In this document: positions 40,927 through 50,614 of the stretch, one piece after another
Numbering within the stretch: position 1 is the first letter of the stretch
Layout of the letters: every line of letters starts with the position of its first letter
Origin: Roseateles_B sp051857535
Lineage (GTDB): Bacteria; Pseudomonadota; Gammaproteobacteria; Burkholderiales; Burkholderiaceae_C
Assembly (NCBI RefSeq): GCF_051857535.1
Contig: NZ_JBPZGY010000006.1
Location: forward strand, 1-64,000
Reading direction: 5' to 3'
DNA: 64,000 bases
The notes under the pieces: generated by a model
What the model was told of the DNA's origin: nothing
Database searches by the model: none
The model's input: the letters and a program-made list of their open reading frames with translations, nothing else
Translations under genes and position numbers: made by a program

Positions 40927-42480
40927 TCAGTGGCTGGTCCGGAAGGCGCTGACCATTTCCGCCAGGCGCGTGGCCTGGTGCTGCAGGCTTTCTGCGGCGG
41001 CAGTGCTCTGCTCCACCAGGGCTGCGTTCTGCTGCGTGACCTGATCCAGCTGTGTCACGGCCGACCCCACCTGGGCAATGCCGCGGGACTGTTCCTGGCT
41101 GGCCGAGGCGATCTCTCCGATCAGCTCGCTCACCCGCTGCACCTGGGAGACGATGTTGCTCATGGACTGCCCGGCCTGCTCCACCAGGCGGTTGCCGTGG
41201 TCGACCTGCTCGACGCTTTGGCTGATGAGGCTCTTGATCTCCCGGGCGGCCTGGGCCGAGCGCTGGGCCAGCGCCCGGACCTCCCCGGCCACGACTGCAA
41301 AGCCGCGGCCCTGTTCACCGGCCCGCGCCGCCTCGACAGCTGCATTGAGGGCCAGGATGTTGGTTTGGAAGGCGATGCCGTCTATCACCGAAATGATGTC
41401 GGCGATGCGGCGCGAGGAATCGGCAATGCCCTGCATGGTGCTCACCACCTGACCGACGAGCGCCCCTCCCTGGCCGGCCGCCGATGAGGCCTCGCGGGCC
41501 AGGCGATCGGCCTGCGAGGCGGTCTCTGCATTGTTGGTGACAGTGCCTGCCAGCTGCTCCATGGAGGCTGCCGTCTGTTGCAGATTGCTGGCCTGCTCCT
41601 CGGTGCGCTGGCTGAGGTCGGCCGTGCCGGTGGCGATCTCGGTGGAGCCGGTGGCGATGGTGTCGCTGCTCTCTCGCACGCGCTGCACCATGTTGGACAG
41701 GCTGGCCGACATGGTGTTGAGCGCCTCCAGCAGCTCATGGGCCTCGTCACGGCCCCGGCTGTGCACGTGCTCGCGCAGGTCGCCGTCAGCCACCCTTCGC
41801 GCCAGCTGCACGGCCTGATGCAAGGGCTGGACGATAGAGCGCGTGCAGGACAAGGCCGCCACCAGGGTCAGCAAGGTGGCGGCGGTCGCCAGCAGCACCG
41901 ACCAGAACTTGACGCGGCTCTCCAGGCGTCCGAGTTCCGCATAGCTGGTCTGGGCGGACTTGATCTGCAGGGCGATGAGCTGGTCGATGGAGGCCTTGGC
42001 CTGCACGCCCAGCGGCTGGATCTTCTGGGTGTACAGCAGCTCGGCTCCGGCGCTGTCGCCCTGCTTGAGCAGGTCGCGTGCCGCCAGCAGGCCCTGCTTG
42101 ACGTAGGCGCCGCGGGTCTCGGCGAAACGTTCGGCCAGCGCCTTCTCCTCGGGGTCCAGCGCGCCCTGCGAGTAGCGTTTCCAGGTCTCGGTAACCTCGG
42201 CCACATTGGCGCGCAACTGCTGGTCCAGGGCGTCAATCTTGGTGGGCTGCGGGTCCCGCAGCATCTCCATCACCAGCACGCGGTTGCGCAGCATGAGCGC
42301 GTCGATGGCGCCGATCTGCTGGATGGGCAGGGTCCGCTGCTCGTAGAGCACGCGGGCATGCTCCCCCATGCGGTGGCTGCTCTGCCAGCCCAGGATGCCC
42401 AGCAGCAGCATCAAGACCAGCACCACACCAAAGGCCAGGCCCAGACGCGGGCCAATCCTCAAGCTCCTGAGGCTATCCAT
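40927..42480 (-). CDS. Methyl-accepting chemotaxis protein, four-helix-bundle sensor
   Basis: 517 aa from ATG 42480 (MDSLRSLRIGPRL), with AGGGAG eight bases upstream; GTG 42489 is an alternative. TM1 about residues 13-32, TM2 about 187-209. The periplasmic part resembles the 4HB_MCP Tar/Tsr-like bundle (LYEQRTLPIQQIGAIDALM). HAMP (TRSIVQPLHQAVQLARRVADGDL) and the conserved hairpin follow. The signalling-domain DNA is very similar to that of the convergent chemoreceptor gene next to it. Confidence 0.93.
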   Translation of the reverse strand: MDSLRSLRIGPRLGLAFGVVLVLMLLLGILGWQSSHRMGEHARVLYEQRTLPIQQIGAIDALMLRNRVLVMEMLRDPQPTKIDALDQQLRANVAEVTETWKRYSQGALDPEEKALAERFAETRGAYVKQGLLAARDLLKQGDSAGAELLYTQKIQPLGVQAKASIDQLIALQIKSAQTSYAELGRLESRVKFWSVLLATAATLLTLVAALSCTRSIVQPLHQAVQLARRVADGDLREHVHSRGRDEAHELLEALNTMSASLSNMVQRVRESSDTIATGSTEIATGTADLSQRTEEQASNLQQTAASMEQLAGTVTNNAETASQADRLAREASSAAGQGGALVGQVVSTMQGIADSSRRIADIISVIDGIAFQTNILALNAAVEAARAGEQGRGFAVVAGEVRALAQRSAQAAREIKSLISQSVEQVDHGNRLVEQAGQSMSNIVSQVQRVSELIGEIASASQEQSRGIAQVGSAVTQLDQVTQQNAALVEQSTAAAESLQHQATRLAEMVSAFRTSH

Positions 42481-42719
42481 CGTGTGCACTCCCTGTACGC
42501 CCTCCGGGAAACGCGCGGCCTGTGTAGCCGTCTCATGGGATGCAGCAGGATACGGGTTCCGTCTCCCGTGTGGAATTGAGGAATGTCAAGGAATGGGCCT
42601 GCCATCCAGCCAGGCCGGCGGGGCGCAGCAAGGGAAGGCGAGCGTAAGCGGCGACGGTGAGGCGCCCCTGGCCCGCGCCATCGAGCGCCCAGCGTTCCGT
42701 GAGCGACGCTGGGCCGTCC

Positions 42720-43673
42720 TCAGTGGCTGAAGACGCGTAGCGAGGTGAACTGCTCGCCAGACTGCTGGTGGACCACGGTGCTCACGCCGGCCGCGGTGCG
42801 GTGGCGCAGGGTGTCCAGGGAATCGGCCTCGACATAGAAATAGCCTCCCGCATCGTCGGCGGCCCAGAGCCTGGCCGTGGGCGTGGGGGCCGGGCCGACA
42901 CCCCCCTGGCTGATGTGCCAGCCGTTGCCGAAGTACATGCTGCCCGGGGATCCGATGAACTCATGGTCAGGTGGCATGGCGTCCGCGCTGCTGGGCGCGG
43001 AAAGCATCAGGCTGCTCGGGCTGAAGCGGTAGAGCACGGGAAAAGGCCCGGAGGCGCTGTGGCCATAGGCCGCCACCGGGATGCGGCCGCTGGCCGTGGT
43101 CGCGGTGCCGAGCCAGAACGGGGAGGGCGGCGGGCGCTGGCCGGGGGGGCTCGCGGGGAGCGGCGCCTGCCGCTGCAGGGCCTTCCCGGCCTTGTAGTCC
43201 AGCACGAAACCACGGTTGCCGAGGAAGCCTACCAGCAGCGGGCCGTAGTGCAGCGGGACGGATGGCCCGGTCGTGAACGAGGTCGACCAATTCAGCGTGT
43301 TGGGGCCCGTTGCGTTGACCGCCGAGACCTGGCCGCGAACCTGGCAGGTGGCATTGCCGGGGAGCGCGTCATAGCCGATGCGGAATTCCAGGAGCTCCTG
43401 GCTGGCCTTCCATTCGGGCAGGTCCGTCGACTCGTAAACCTCGTTGCCGCAGCTCAGTGAGGCATCGCCACGGGGGTTCTGGAAGCCGTGGATGCGCAGC
43501 GCGATCACGACGGTTCCTCCATCCGGTGACACGCCGGAGGCGCCCTCGCCGGGGCTGATGCTTTGCACGCTCATGGAGGCAGTGTCTCCACCACCACCTC
43601 CTCCACAGCCTCCGGCCGCGGCCGCCAGGGCCAGGACGCTCGACCAGGCTCCCCAAGCACGAACTCCACGCAT
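42720..43673 (-). CDS. Lipoprotein with Ig-like domain, function unknown
   Basis: 317 aa. The N-terminus ends in AAGGC, so Cys 23 is the likely lipidation site, followed by a Gly-rich linker. Next comes SISPGEGASGVSPDGGTVVIA, which reads like an Ig-like (SbsA/Big_5-type) domain at the cell surface. The remainder is unrecognised and appears beta-rich. AGGGAGG precedes ATG 43673. The gene stands between a chemoreceptor and icmF. Confidence 0.75.
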   Translation of the reverse strand: MRGVRAWGAWSSVLALAAAAGGCGGGGGGDTASMSVQSISPGEGASGVSPDGGTVVIALRIHGFQNPRGDASLSCGNEVYESTDLPEWKASQELLEFRIGYDALPGNATCQVRGQVSAVNATGPNTLNWSTSFTTGPSVPLHYGPLLVGFLGNRGFVLDYKAGKALQRQAPLPASPPGQRPPPSPFWLGTATTASGRIPVAAYGHSASGPFPVLYRFSPSSLMLSAPSSADAMPPDHEFIGSPGSMYFGNGWHISQGGVGPAPTPTARLWAADDAGGYFYVEADSLDTLRHRTAAGVSTVVHQQSGEQFTSLRVFSH

Positions 43674-43759
43674 GACACCTCCCTCTATGCATCTTTCGCA
43701 TTTTTTTTCAGCGCGGATTCTAACGATGAAAAATCACGGGCGAGTGGGTCAGTTCTCCA

Positions 43760-43787
43760 TGAAAAAGACCTCCCGAAGGAGGTCTTG
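43760..43787 (-). terminator. Rho-independent terminator of icmF with UUCG tetraloop
   Basis: The 9-bp stem AAGACCTCC / GGAGGTCTT closes, on the minus strand, a C(UUCG)G tetraloop and is followed by TTTTTC. It starts 20 bp after the icmF stop codon. Confidence 0.9.
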
Positions 43788-43806
43788 CGCGGACCGCCGG
43801 CATGCC

Positions 43807-46800
43807 TTACATGCTGCGACGGTACTGGCCGCCCACCTCGAACAGTGCCGAGGTGATCTGGCCCAGGGAGCAGACGCGCACGGCATCCATCAGCACCTCG
43901 AAGACGTTTCTGTTGTCGATGACCGCCTGCTGCAGGCGCTGCAGCATGGCGGGCGCCTGTGCGGCATTGCGCTCGTGGAAGGCGGCCAGGCGAGAGAGCT
44001 GGCTCTGCTTTTCCTCGTCCGTCGAGCGGGCCAGTTCGATGTGCTCAGGCACCGGGTCGCCATGCGGGTTGCGGAAGGTGTTCACGCCGATGATGGGGTA
44101 CTCGCCGGTGTGCTTGAGCATTTCGTAGTGCAGCGACTCCTCCTGGATCTTGCTGCGCTGGTAGCCCGTCTCCATCGCGCCCAGCACGCCGCCGCGCTCG
44201 GCGATCTTCTCGAATTCGGCCAGCACGGCCTCTTCCACCAGCTCGGTCAGCTCCTCGATGATGAAGGCGCCCTGCGAGGGGTTCTCGTTCTTGGCCAGGC
44301 CCCACTCGCGGTTGATGATCAGCTGGATGGCCATGGCGCGGCGCACGCTCTCTTCCGTGGGCGTGGTGATGGCCTCGTCGTAGGCGTTGGTGTGCAGCGA
44401 GTTGCAGTTGTCGTAGATGGCGATCAGGGCCTGCAGCGTGGTGCGGATGTCGTTGAAGGCGATCTCCTGCGCGTGCAGCGAGCGGCCCGAGGTCTGGATG
44501 TGGTACTTGAGCTTCTGGCTGCGCTCGTTGGCGCCGTACTTGTCACGCATGGCCACGGCCCAGATGCGGCGTGCCACGCGGCCCAGCACGGTGTACTCGG
44601 GGTCCATGCCGTTGCTGAAGAAGAAGCTCAGATTGGGCGCGAAGTCGTCGATGTGCATGCCGCGCGCCAGGTAGGCTTCGACGAAGGTGAAGCCGTTGGA
44701 GAGCGTCAGCGCCAGCTGCGAGATGGGGTTCGCGCCGGCCTCGGCGATGTGATAGCCAGAGATGGACACCGAGTAGAAGTTGCGCACGTTGTGGTGCACG
44801 AAGTACTCGGCGATGTCGCCCATCACCTTCAGCGAGAACTCGGTCGAGAAGATGCAGGTGTTCTGGCCCTGGTCTTCCTTCAGGATGTCGGCCTGCACGG
44901 TGCCGCGCACGTTGGCCAGCACCCAGGCCTTGATCTTGGCGGTCTCGTCGGCGGTCGGGTCACGGCTGTTGTCAGCCTTGAACTTGGCGATCTGCTGGTC
45001 CACGGCCGTGTTCATGAACATGGCCAGGATCGAGGGCGCCGGGCCGTTGATGGTCATGGACACGCTGGTCGTGGGGCTGCAGAGGTCGAAGCCGTCGTAC
45101 AGCACCTTCATGTCGTCCAGGGTCGCGATGCTGACGCCGGAGTTGCCGACCTTGCCGTAGATGTCGGGGCGCGGGGCCGGGTCGGCGCCATAGAGCGTGA
45201 CGGAGTCAAAGGCGGTGGACAGGCGCTTGGCGGGCATGCCCTCGGAGACCAGCTTGAAGCGGCGGTTGGTGCGGAAGGCATCGCCCTCGCCTGCGAACAT
45301 GCGGGTGGGGTCCTCGCCCTCGCGCTTGAAGGCGAAGACGCCAGCGGTGTAGGGGAAGGAGCCGGGCACGTTCTCCAGCATCAGCCACTTGAGCAGCTCG
45401 CCGTGGTCCTCGTAGTGCGGCAGCACGACCTTGCGGATCTTGGTGCCGGAGAGGCTGGTGGACACGAGGCTGGTGCGGATCTCCTTGTCGCGGATCTTCA
45501 CCACGTACTCGTCACCGGCATAGGCCTTCTGCATGTCGGGCCACTGGGCCAGCAGCTGTCGGGCGTCGGCGTCCTGGCGGGCTTCGCGGGCGGTGGCCAG
45601 CTCGGCCAGGGCGCCACGGGCGTTCTGCTTCTCCGGGTTGGACTCCAGCAGCATGCGGCTGGCACCGTGCAGCTGCTGGATCTCGCGGGCGAGCAGCGAC
45701 TGCTGGCGGGCGCGCCTCTTGTAGCCGCGCACGCTGTCGCTGATCTCGGCCAGGTAGCGCACGCGGGCCGGCGGCACGATGGGCGTCTGGTGGGTGCTGA
45801 AGCGGGTGCTGACCAGGGGCAGGCGGCCGTCGTTCAACTGCAGGCCCAGTTCGGCCAGGCGCGGCTTGAGGGCCTGGTAGAGCGCGGTCACGCCATCGTC
45901 GTTGAAGCGGCTGGCCATGGTGCCGAAGACGGGCATGTCCTCGGCCTTCTTGCCCCAGGCTTCCTTGTTGCGCTGGACCTGCTTGGCGACGTCGCGCCAG
46001 GCGTCGGCCGCGCCCTTGCGGTCGAACTTGTTGATGGCGACGAATTCGGCGAAGTCCAGCATGTCGATCTTCTCGAGCTGGCTGGCCGCACCGAATTCGG
46101 GCGTCATCACGTACATGGGGATGTCCACGTGCGGGACGATGGCGGCGTCCCCCTGGCCGATGCCGGAGGTCTCGACGATGACCAGGTCGAAGCCGGCCAC
46201 CTTCGCCGCGGCCACCACGTCGGGCAGGGCCTTGCTGATCTCGCTGCCGAAGTCGCGCGTGGCCAGCGAGCGCATGAAGACGCGCGAGCCCTGGCTCCAG
46301 GGCGAGATGGCGTTCATGCGAATGCGGTCACCCAGCAGGGCGCCACCGCTCTTGCGGCGGGACGGGTCGATGGAGATGAGCGCCACGCGCAGGCGGTCGT
46401 CCTGGTCCAGGCGCAGGCGGCGGATGAGCTCGTCGGTGAGGCTGGACTTGCCGGCGCCGCCGGTGCCGGTGATGCCCAGCACGGGCGTCTTGAGCCCGGC
46501 GGCCTGCTCGCGCAGGGCCTGGACGAGGCCGGCGTCGGCCTTCTCGTTCTCCAGGGCCGTCATCAGCTGGGCCAGGGCGCGCCAGGCGCCCTCGGTCTGG
46601 CCCTGGATGGCGTCGATGCTCTTGGGGGCGAAGCTGCTGAGGTCCTTGTCGCAGCGCATCACCATCTCGCCGATCATGCCCTGCAGACCCATGCGTTGGC
46701 CGTCCTCGGGGCTGAAGATGCGCACGCCATGCTCGGCCAGGTCACGGATCTCGGCCGGCACGATCACGCCGCCGCCGCCGCCGTAGACCTGGATGTGCTC

Positions 46801-47097
46801 GCCGCCCCGCTCCTTGAGCAGCTGCACCATGTACTTGAAGTACTCGACGTGGCCGCCCTGGTAGGACGAGATGGCGATGCCCTGGGCGTCTTCCTGCAGC
46901 GCGGCGGTGACGACCTCGTCCACCGAGCGGTTGTGCCCCAGGTGGATCACCTCGGCACCCATGCTCTGCAGGATGCGGCGCATGATGTTGATCGCGGCAT
47001 CGTGGCCATCGAAGAGGCTGGCGGCCGTCACGAAACGCACCTTGTGGGTGGGACGGTAGTCGGCGAGGGCCTTGAATTCGGCGGACAAGTCGGTCAT
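43807..47097 (-). CDS. icmF: Fused isobutyryl-CoA mutase (IcmF)
   Basis: 1096 aa from ATG 47097 (MTDLSAEFKALADYRP), with AGGAG upstream. Three parts lie in one chain. First is an N-terminal B12-binding domain with DGHDAA (family DxHxxG) at residues 30-35. A MeaB-like G-protein chaperone follows with GITGTGGAGKSS near 216 and NKFDRKG. The large C-terminal mutase barrel comes last. The enzyme interconverts isobutyryl-CoA and n-butyryl-CoA, or related short branched acyl-CoAs, linking valine-type catabolism to beta-oxidation. A perfect palindrome lies about 80 bp upstream and a strong terminator follows. Confidence 0.95.
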   Translation of the reverse strand: MTDLSAEFKALADYRPTHKVRFVTAASLFDGHDAAINIMRRILQSMGAEVIHLGHNRSVDEVVTAALQEDAQGIAISSYQGGHVEYFKYMVQLLKERGGEHIQVYGGGGGVIVPAEIRDLAEHGVRIFSPEDGQRMGLQGMIGEMVMRCDKDLSSFAPKSIDAIQGQTEGAWRALAQLMTALENEKADAGLVQALREQAAGLKTPVLGITGTGGAGKSSLTDELIRRLRLDQDDRLRVALISIDPSRRKSGGALLGDRIRMNAISPWSQGSRVFMRSLATRDFGSEISKALPDVVAAAKVAGFDLVIVETSGIGQGDAAIVPHVDIPMYVMTPEFGAASQLEKIDMLDFAEFVAINKFDRKGAADAWRDVAKQVQRNKEAWGKKAEDMPVFGTMASRFNDDGVTALYQALKPRLAELGLQLNDGRLPLVSTRFSTHQTPIVPPARVRYLAEISDSVRGYKRRARQQSLLAREIQQLHGASRMLLESNPEKQNARGALAELATAREARQDADARQLLAQWPDMQKAYAGDEYVVKIRDKEIRTSLVSTSLSGTKIRKVVLPHYEDHGELLKWLMLENVPGSFPYTAGVFAFKREGEDPTRMFAGEGDAFRTNRRFKLVSEGMPAKRLSTAFDSVTLYGADPAPRPDIYGKVGNSGVSIATLDDMKVLYDGFDLCSPTTSVSMTINGPAPSILAMFMNTAVDQQIAKFKADNSRDPTADETAKIKAWVLANVRGTVQADILKEDQGQNTCIFSTEFSLKVMGDIAEYFVHHNVRNFYSVSISGYHIAEAGANPISQLALTLSNGFTFVEAYLARGMHIDDFAPNLSFFFSNGMDPEYTVLGRVARRIWAVAMRDKYGANERSQKLKYHIQTSGRSLHAQEIAFNDIRTTLQALIAIYDNCNSLHTNAYDEAITTPTEESVRRAMAIQLIINREWGLAKNENPSQGAFIIEELTELVEEAVLAEFEKIAERGGVLGAMETGYQRSKIQEESLHYEMLKHTGEYPIIGVNTFRNPHGDPVPEHIELARSTDEEKQSQLSRLAAFHERNAAQAPAMLQRLQQAVIDNRNVFEVLMDAVRVCSLGQITSALFEVGGQYRRSM

Positions 47098-47163
47098 CGC
47101 GGGTCTCCTGCAGGGCCGGCCGGGTGACGGCATGGGCCCGGTTCTATCAGCAACAAGGACCTG

Positions 47164-47199
47164 ATTCTAGGTGCGACTTGACGTTTACGTAAACGTCAA
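47164..47199 (-). promoter_or_regulatory. icmF promoter with 22-bp perfect palindrome (LiuR-like site)
   Basis: Positions 47178-47199 are a perfect palindrome with half-site TTGACGTTTAC. On the minus strand TTTACG within it can act as -35, with an 18-bp gap to TAGAAT (-10, 47164-47169), 66 bp upstream of the icmF ATG. The core resembles sites described for MerR-family LiuR-type regulators of branched-chain acyl-CoA catabolism. MerR proteins bind between -35 and -10 in the same geometry. Regulator identity is inference. Confidence 0.65.
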
Positions 47200-47257
47200 T
47201 CCTTCGCGTTCCGGCGAGGCTGGGCCGGAGCAGGCGGCAAGGCGGGAGGACTGGGGC

Positions 47258-48730
47258 TCAAAGGCTTTGCAGCGAGGCGGGTGCCGTCTGCATGAAGCGC
47301 TGCTGGCCGGGCTCGCGCAGCTGCCATTTCTCGGCCAGGGCCATGAAGCGCGTGGCCGACACCGGGCGCGAGAACCAGTGGCCCTGGTAGGCAGTGCAGC
47401 CCATCTCGCGAAGACAGTCCAGTTGCCGCACGTTCTCCACGCCTTCGGCCACCACCTCCAGGCCCATGTCCAGGCCGAGGTGCACGATGGTCTCGGCGAT
47501 GCGGCAGGCGTCGGCGTCGTCGGGCAGGTCGTGCACGAAGGACTGGTCGACCTTGAGCTGGTCCAGCGGCAGGCCGCGCAGCCGGCTCAGCGAGGAGAAA
47601 CCGGTGCCGAAGTCGTCCAGTGCCAGGCGGATGCCGCACTCGCGCATGCGCTGCATGCGTTCCTGGAGCTGCTCGAAGTTGTCGGAGTAGGCGGATTCGG
47701 TCAGCTCGAACTTCAGCAGGCCGGCCTGGGCCAGGCTGGTTGGCACGGTGGCGATGAGCTTCTCGGTGGCGCTCTCGGACTGCAGCTGGATGGAGCTGAC
47801 ATTGATGGAGATGGGGATGCCATGCAGCGGCCCGCCATCCTGCCAGGTTTCGAGCAGACGGCAGACTTGTTCCAGCAGGCGCTGCCCGGCCGGCTCGATC
47901 AGGCCGGTGGCCTCGGCGATGGGCACGAACTCGGCCGGCGAGACCAGGCCACGCTTGGGATGGCGCCAGCGCATCAGCACCTCGGCGCCGATCAGCTCGC
48001 CCTCGGCATTGCACTGGGCTTGGAAGAAGGGCTCGATCTCGCCTGCCGCGATGCCGCGCGCGAAATCCAGCTCCAGGGCCGAGGCCTGGCGCGCATCGCG
48101 CAGCATGGTGACGATGCAGGCGTACATCAGCAGGGCCGTCAGCACCGCGACCAGGCCCACGCCGACTTGGCGAGTTGCCAAGGGCACTGCGGGCGTCTGC
48201 ACGAGGCGCAGTTCAAAGGTCTGCAGCGCGACAAAGGCGCCCAGGATCAGCACCGACATCAGGCTCAGCAGCCAGCCTGGCCGGTACTGCAGCAGGAAGT
48301 AGCTGCAGACGAAGAGCGGGATCAGGTAGAGCTGGGTGCTGCGGGGCACGCCGCCGGAGGGCAGGTCGGCCAGCAGGCTCAGGGCCAGCACCACCAGCCA
48401 GGCGCAGAAGCAGTAGAACACCGAGGCGGTGCGCGGCAGCTTGTGCTTCAGCAGCAGCAGGGTGAGGGCAGATCCGGCGATGGCCATGCCAGGCATGCCG
48501 GCCACGCCGGGCCTGTTGATGAAGAGGAAATGGGCCGCCCAGGGCAGGGAGCCCAGGATGGTCAGCCAGGCCATCACCCGCAGGACGTGCTCGCGACGCC
48601 TGGCGAAGGCCTGGGGCACGAAGCCCTCGTTGGACTCCAGGCGCGACAGGACGTGCCAGACGCCATGCCAGCGCGCTGCCAGACCGGGTGGTCGTGTCGA
48701 TGCCAGAACCGGGCCCTGTGGGCTTCTCAT
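47258..48730 (-). CDS. Membrane EAL domain c-di-GMP phosphodiesterase
   Basis: 490 aa from ATG 48730 (MRSPQGPVLAST), with AGGGAG upstream. About six hydrophobic segments (residues 50-215) form a membrane sensor. The EAL domain (about 225-465) keeps the catalytic motifs GAEVLMRW, INVSSIQ, ELTES, DDFGTGFSS, LKVDQS and VVAEGVE. It should hydrolyse c-di-GMP. No GGDEF domain precedes it. The gene lies upstream of the icmF promoter on the same strand but is separated from it by that promoter. Confidence 0.9.
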   Translation of the reverse strand: MRSPQGPVLASTRPPGLAARWHGVWHVLSRLESNEGFVPQAFARRREHVLRVMAWLTILGSLPWAAHFLFINRPGVAGMPGMAIAGSALTLLLLKHKLPRTASVFYCFCAWLVVLALSLLADLPSGGVPRSTQLYLIPLFVCSYFLLQYRPGWLLSLMSVLILGAFVALQTFELRLVQTPAVPLATRQVGVGLVAVLTALLMYACIVTMLRDARQASALELDFARGIAAGEIEPFFQAQCNAEGELIGAEVLMRWRHPKRGLVSPAEFVPIAEATGLIEPAGQRLLEQVCRLLETWQDGGPLHGIPISINVSSIQLQSESATEKLIATVPTSLAQAGLLKFELTESAYSDNFEQLQERMQRMRECGIRLALDDFGTGFSSLSRLRGLPLDQLKVDQSFVHDLPDDADACRIAETIVHLGLDMGLEVVAEGVENVRQLDCLREMGCTAYQGHWFSRPVSATRFMALAEKWQLREPGQQRFMQTAPASLQSL

Positions 48731-48889
48731 CGCCGCTCCCTGCTGCGAATCCGCCGGGCGCGCAGCGGCGCCCGGGCCGCTGCCATTGTGCATGCCTGCC
48801 TCAAGGCTGGCATGGCCTGGAGCCGGGGCGAGCTCATGCCGCCCCGGCCGGTGGGCAATCTGCCACAGACCGGCGGGGGGGGCTGCGGG

Positions 48890-50437
48890 TCAGCGCCCGC
48901 TGGCGGCCAGGCGGAAGCCGCTGACCAGCTCCGCCAGACGGCTGGCCTGCTCCTTCAGCGACTCGGCGGCGGCGGCGCTCTGCTCCACCAGGGCTGCGTT
49001 CTGCTGAGTGGCCTGGTCCAGCTGAGTGACGGCCTGGTTGACCGCCCCGATGCCGTCGCGCTGTTCCACCGTGCTGGCGGAGATCTCGCCGATGATGTCG
49101 CTGACCCGGTTCACGCTGGCGACGATCTCGTCCATGGTGCTGCCGGCTTCCCGCACCAGGCGCGAGCCCGCCTCGACCCGCTCGACGCTGGCGCCGATCA
49201 GGCTCTTGATCTCTTTGGCTGCCTCGGCGCTGCGCTGGGCCAGGCTGCGCACCTCGGACGCCACCACCGCAAAGCCGCGGCCCTGCTCGCCCGCCCGCGC
49301 GGCCTCGACGGCCGCGTTGAGCGCCAGGATATTGGTCTGGAAGGCGATGCCGTCGATGACGCCGATGATGTCGCTGATGCGCCGCGAACTGGCGTTGATC
49401 TCCTCCATGGTGCTGACCACCTGCCCCACGACCGCGCCGCCGCGCTGAGCCACCTCCGCGGCGCTGCCGGCGAGCTGGTTGGCCGTGGCAGCGCTGTCTG
49501 CGCTGTGGCTGACCGTGCCCGTCAGCTGCCCTGTGGCCCCGGCGGCCTGCTGCAGATTGGAGGCCGTCTGCTCCGTGCGGTGGCTCAGGTCCAGATTGCC
49601 TGAGGCGATCTCGGCGCTGGCCGTCTGGATGCTTTCGGTGCTCTCGCGCACTTCACTGACGACGCGATTCAGCGCATCCTTCATGCGGGCCAGGGCGCGC
49701 TGGACCTCGCCGATCTCGTCCTGCCGGCTGCTGTCCAACTGGCCGCTGAGATCGCCGTTGCCGATGCGCTCGGCCTCGCCGACCAGGGCCTTGAGCGGCG
49801 TGGCGATGGAGCGCACCAGGGACCAGGTACCCAGCCCCAGGGCCGCGACGATCACGCCCATCAGCGCGGCCACGCTCCACACCGTGCGCATGCGCTCGGC
49901 GCCGGCCCGTTCCTGCATGGCCCGCGCCTTGTCCGCCTGGATCTGCACGAAAGCCTGCTGTGCGTCGAGGTAGCTTTCCACAGCCTGCTGAATGCGCCCC
50001 AGGCCGCTGCGCACACCCTCCGCGTCACCGGCGGACTTGAGCTTGCCGATGTCATTGCGCAGCGTGATGTAGGCCTGGCGCTGTTCAGCGATGCGCTGCA
50101 TGGCGCGCTTCTCTTCGTCGGAGTCGGCCAGTGCCTCCAGCTGCTTCTGGATGCCGCTGATCTGCTGGGTGGTGGCCTCGATCATGGGCTTGGCCAGCTT
50201 GCTCACCGAATCGTCGGGGGCGGCCAGGCCCAGGATCACTCGCGTCGCATTGGTCTCCGTCATGCCTCGCCAGCGCAGGGAATGGCTCAGCTTGAGCTGC
50301 TGATCCTGCTGGGCCTTCATGGCTTCCTGCAGCAGTTGGGACGTCCGCAAGGCGGCGCCGGCCGTCATCAGCACAGTGACCACGGTCAGCGCGATCACCG
50401 GCAACCACAGACGAGTCGCAATCGACAGATGCTTCAT
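48890..50437 (-). CDS. Methyl-accepting chemotaxis protein
   Basis: 515 aa from ATG 50437 (MKHLSIATRLWLP), with GGAG six bases upstream. TM1 is about residues 12-32 and TM2 about 185-207. The periplasmic region is helical (QQDQQLKLSHSLRWRGMTETN). HAMP (RSIATPLKALVGEAERIGNGDL) and a signalling domain with EQGRGFAVVASEVRSLAQRS follow. No C-terminal pentapeptide tether is seen. It is divergent from coaX. Confidence 0.93.
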   Translation of the reverse strand: MKHLSIATRLWLPVIALTVVTVLMTAGAALRTSQLLQEAMKAQQDQQLKLSHSLRWRGMTETNATRVILGLAAPDDSVSKLAKPMIEATTQQISGIQKQLEALADSDEEKRAMQRIAEQRQAYITLRNDIGKLKSAGDAEGVRSGLGRIQQAVESYLDAQQAFVQIQADKARAMQERAGAERMRTVWSVAALMGVIVAALGLGTWSLVRSIATPLKALVGEAERIGNGDLSGQLDSSRQDEIGEVQRALARMKDALNRVVSEVRESTESIQTASAEIASGNLDLSHRTEQTASNLQQAAGATGQLTGTVSHSADSAATANQLAGSAAEVAQRGGAVVGQVVSTMEEINASSRRISDIIGVIDGIAFQTNILALNAAVEAARAGEQGRGFAVVASEVRSLAQRSAEAAKEIKSLIGASVERVEAGSRLVREAGSTMDEIVASVNRVSDIIGEISASTVEQRDGIGAVNQAVTQLDQATQQNAALVEQSAAAAESLKEQASRLAELVSGFRLAASGR

Positions 50438-50614
50438 GGGCTTCTCCACTGAATCTTGTTGGCTTGCTCGGGCGTCTGCTGCGCCCCGGCTTTGGATGAT
50501 GAGTCAGCCGGGCCTGCGCGGATAGCATTCCCTGGCGGGATCTGAGGCATTTCCGCTACGACGGCTCCGGGAACGCTGGTAGGCTCCCGCTGTTTCCAGC
50601 GCAGCCTCCTTCCC

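Noticed and set aside
43444..47127. A 1227-aa open frame on the plus strand
   Set aside because: It is the antisense shadow of icmF, which has complete domains and motifs.
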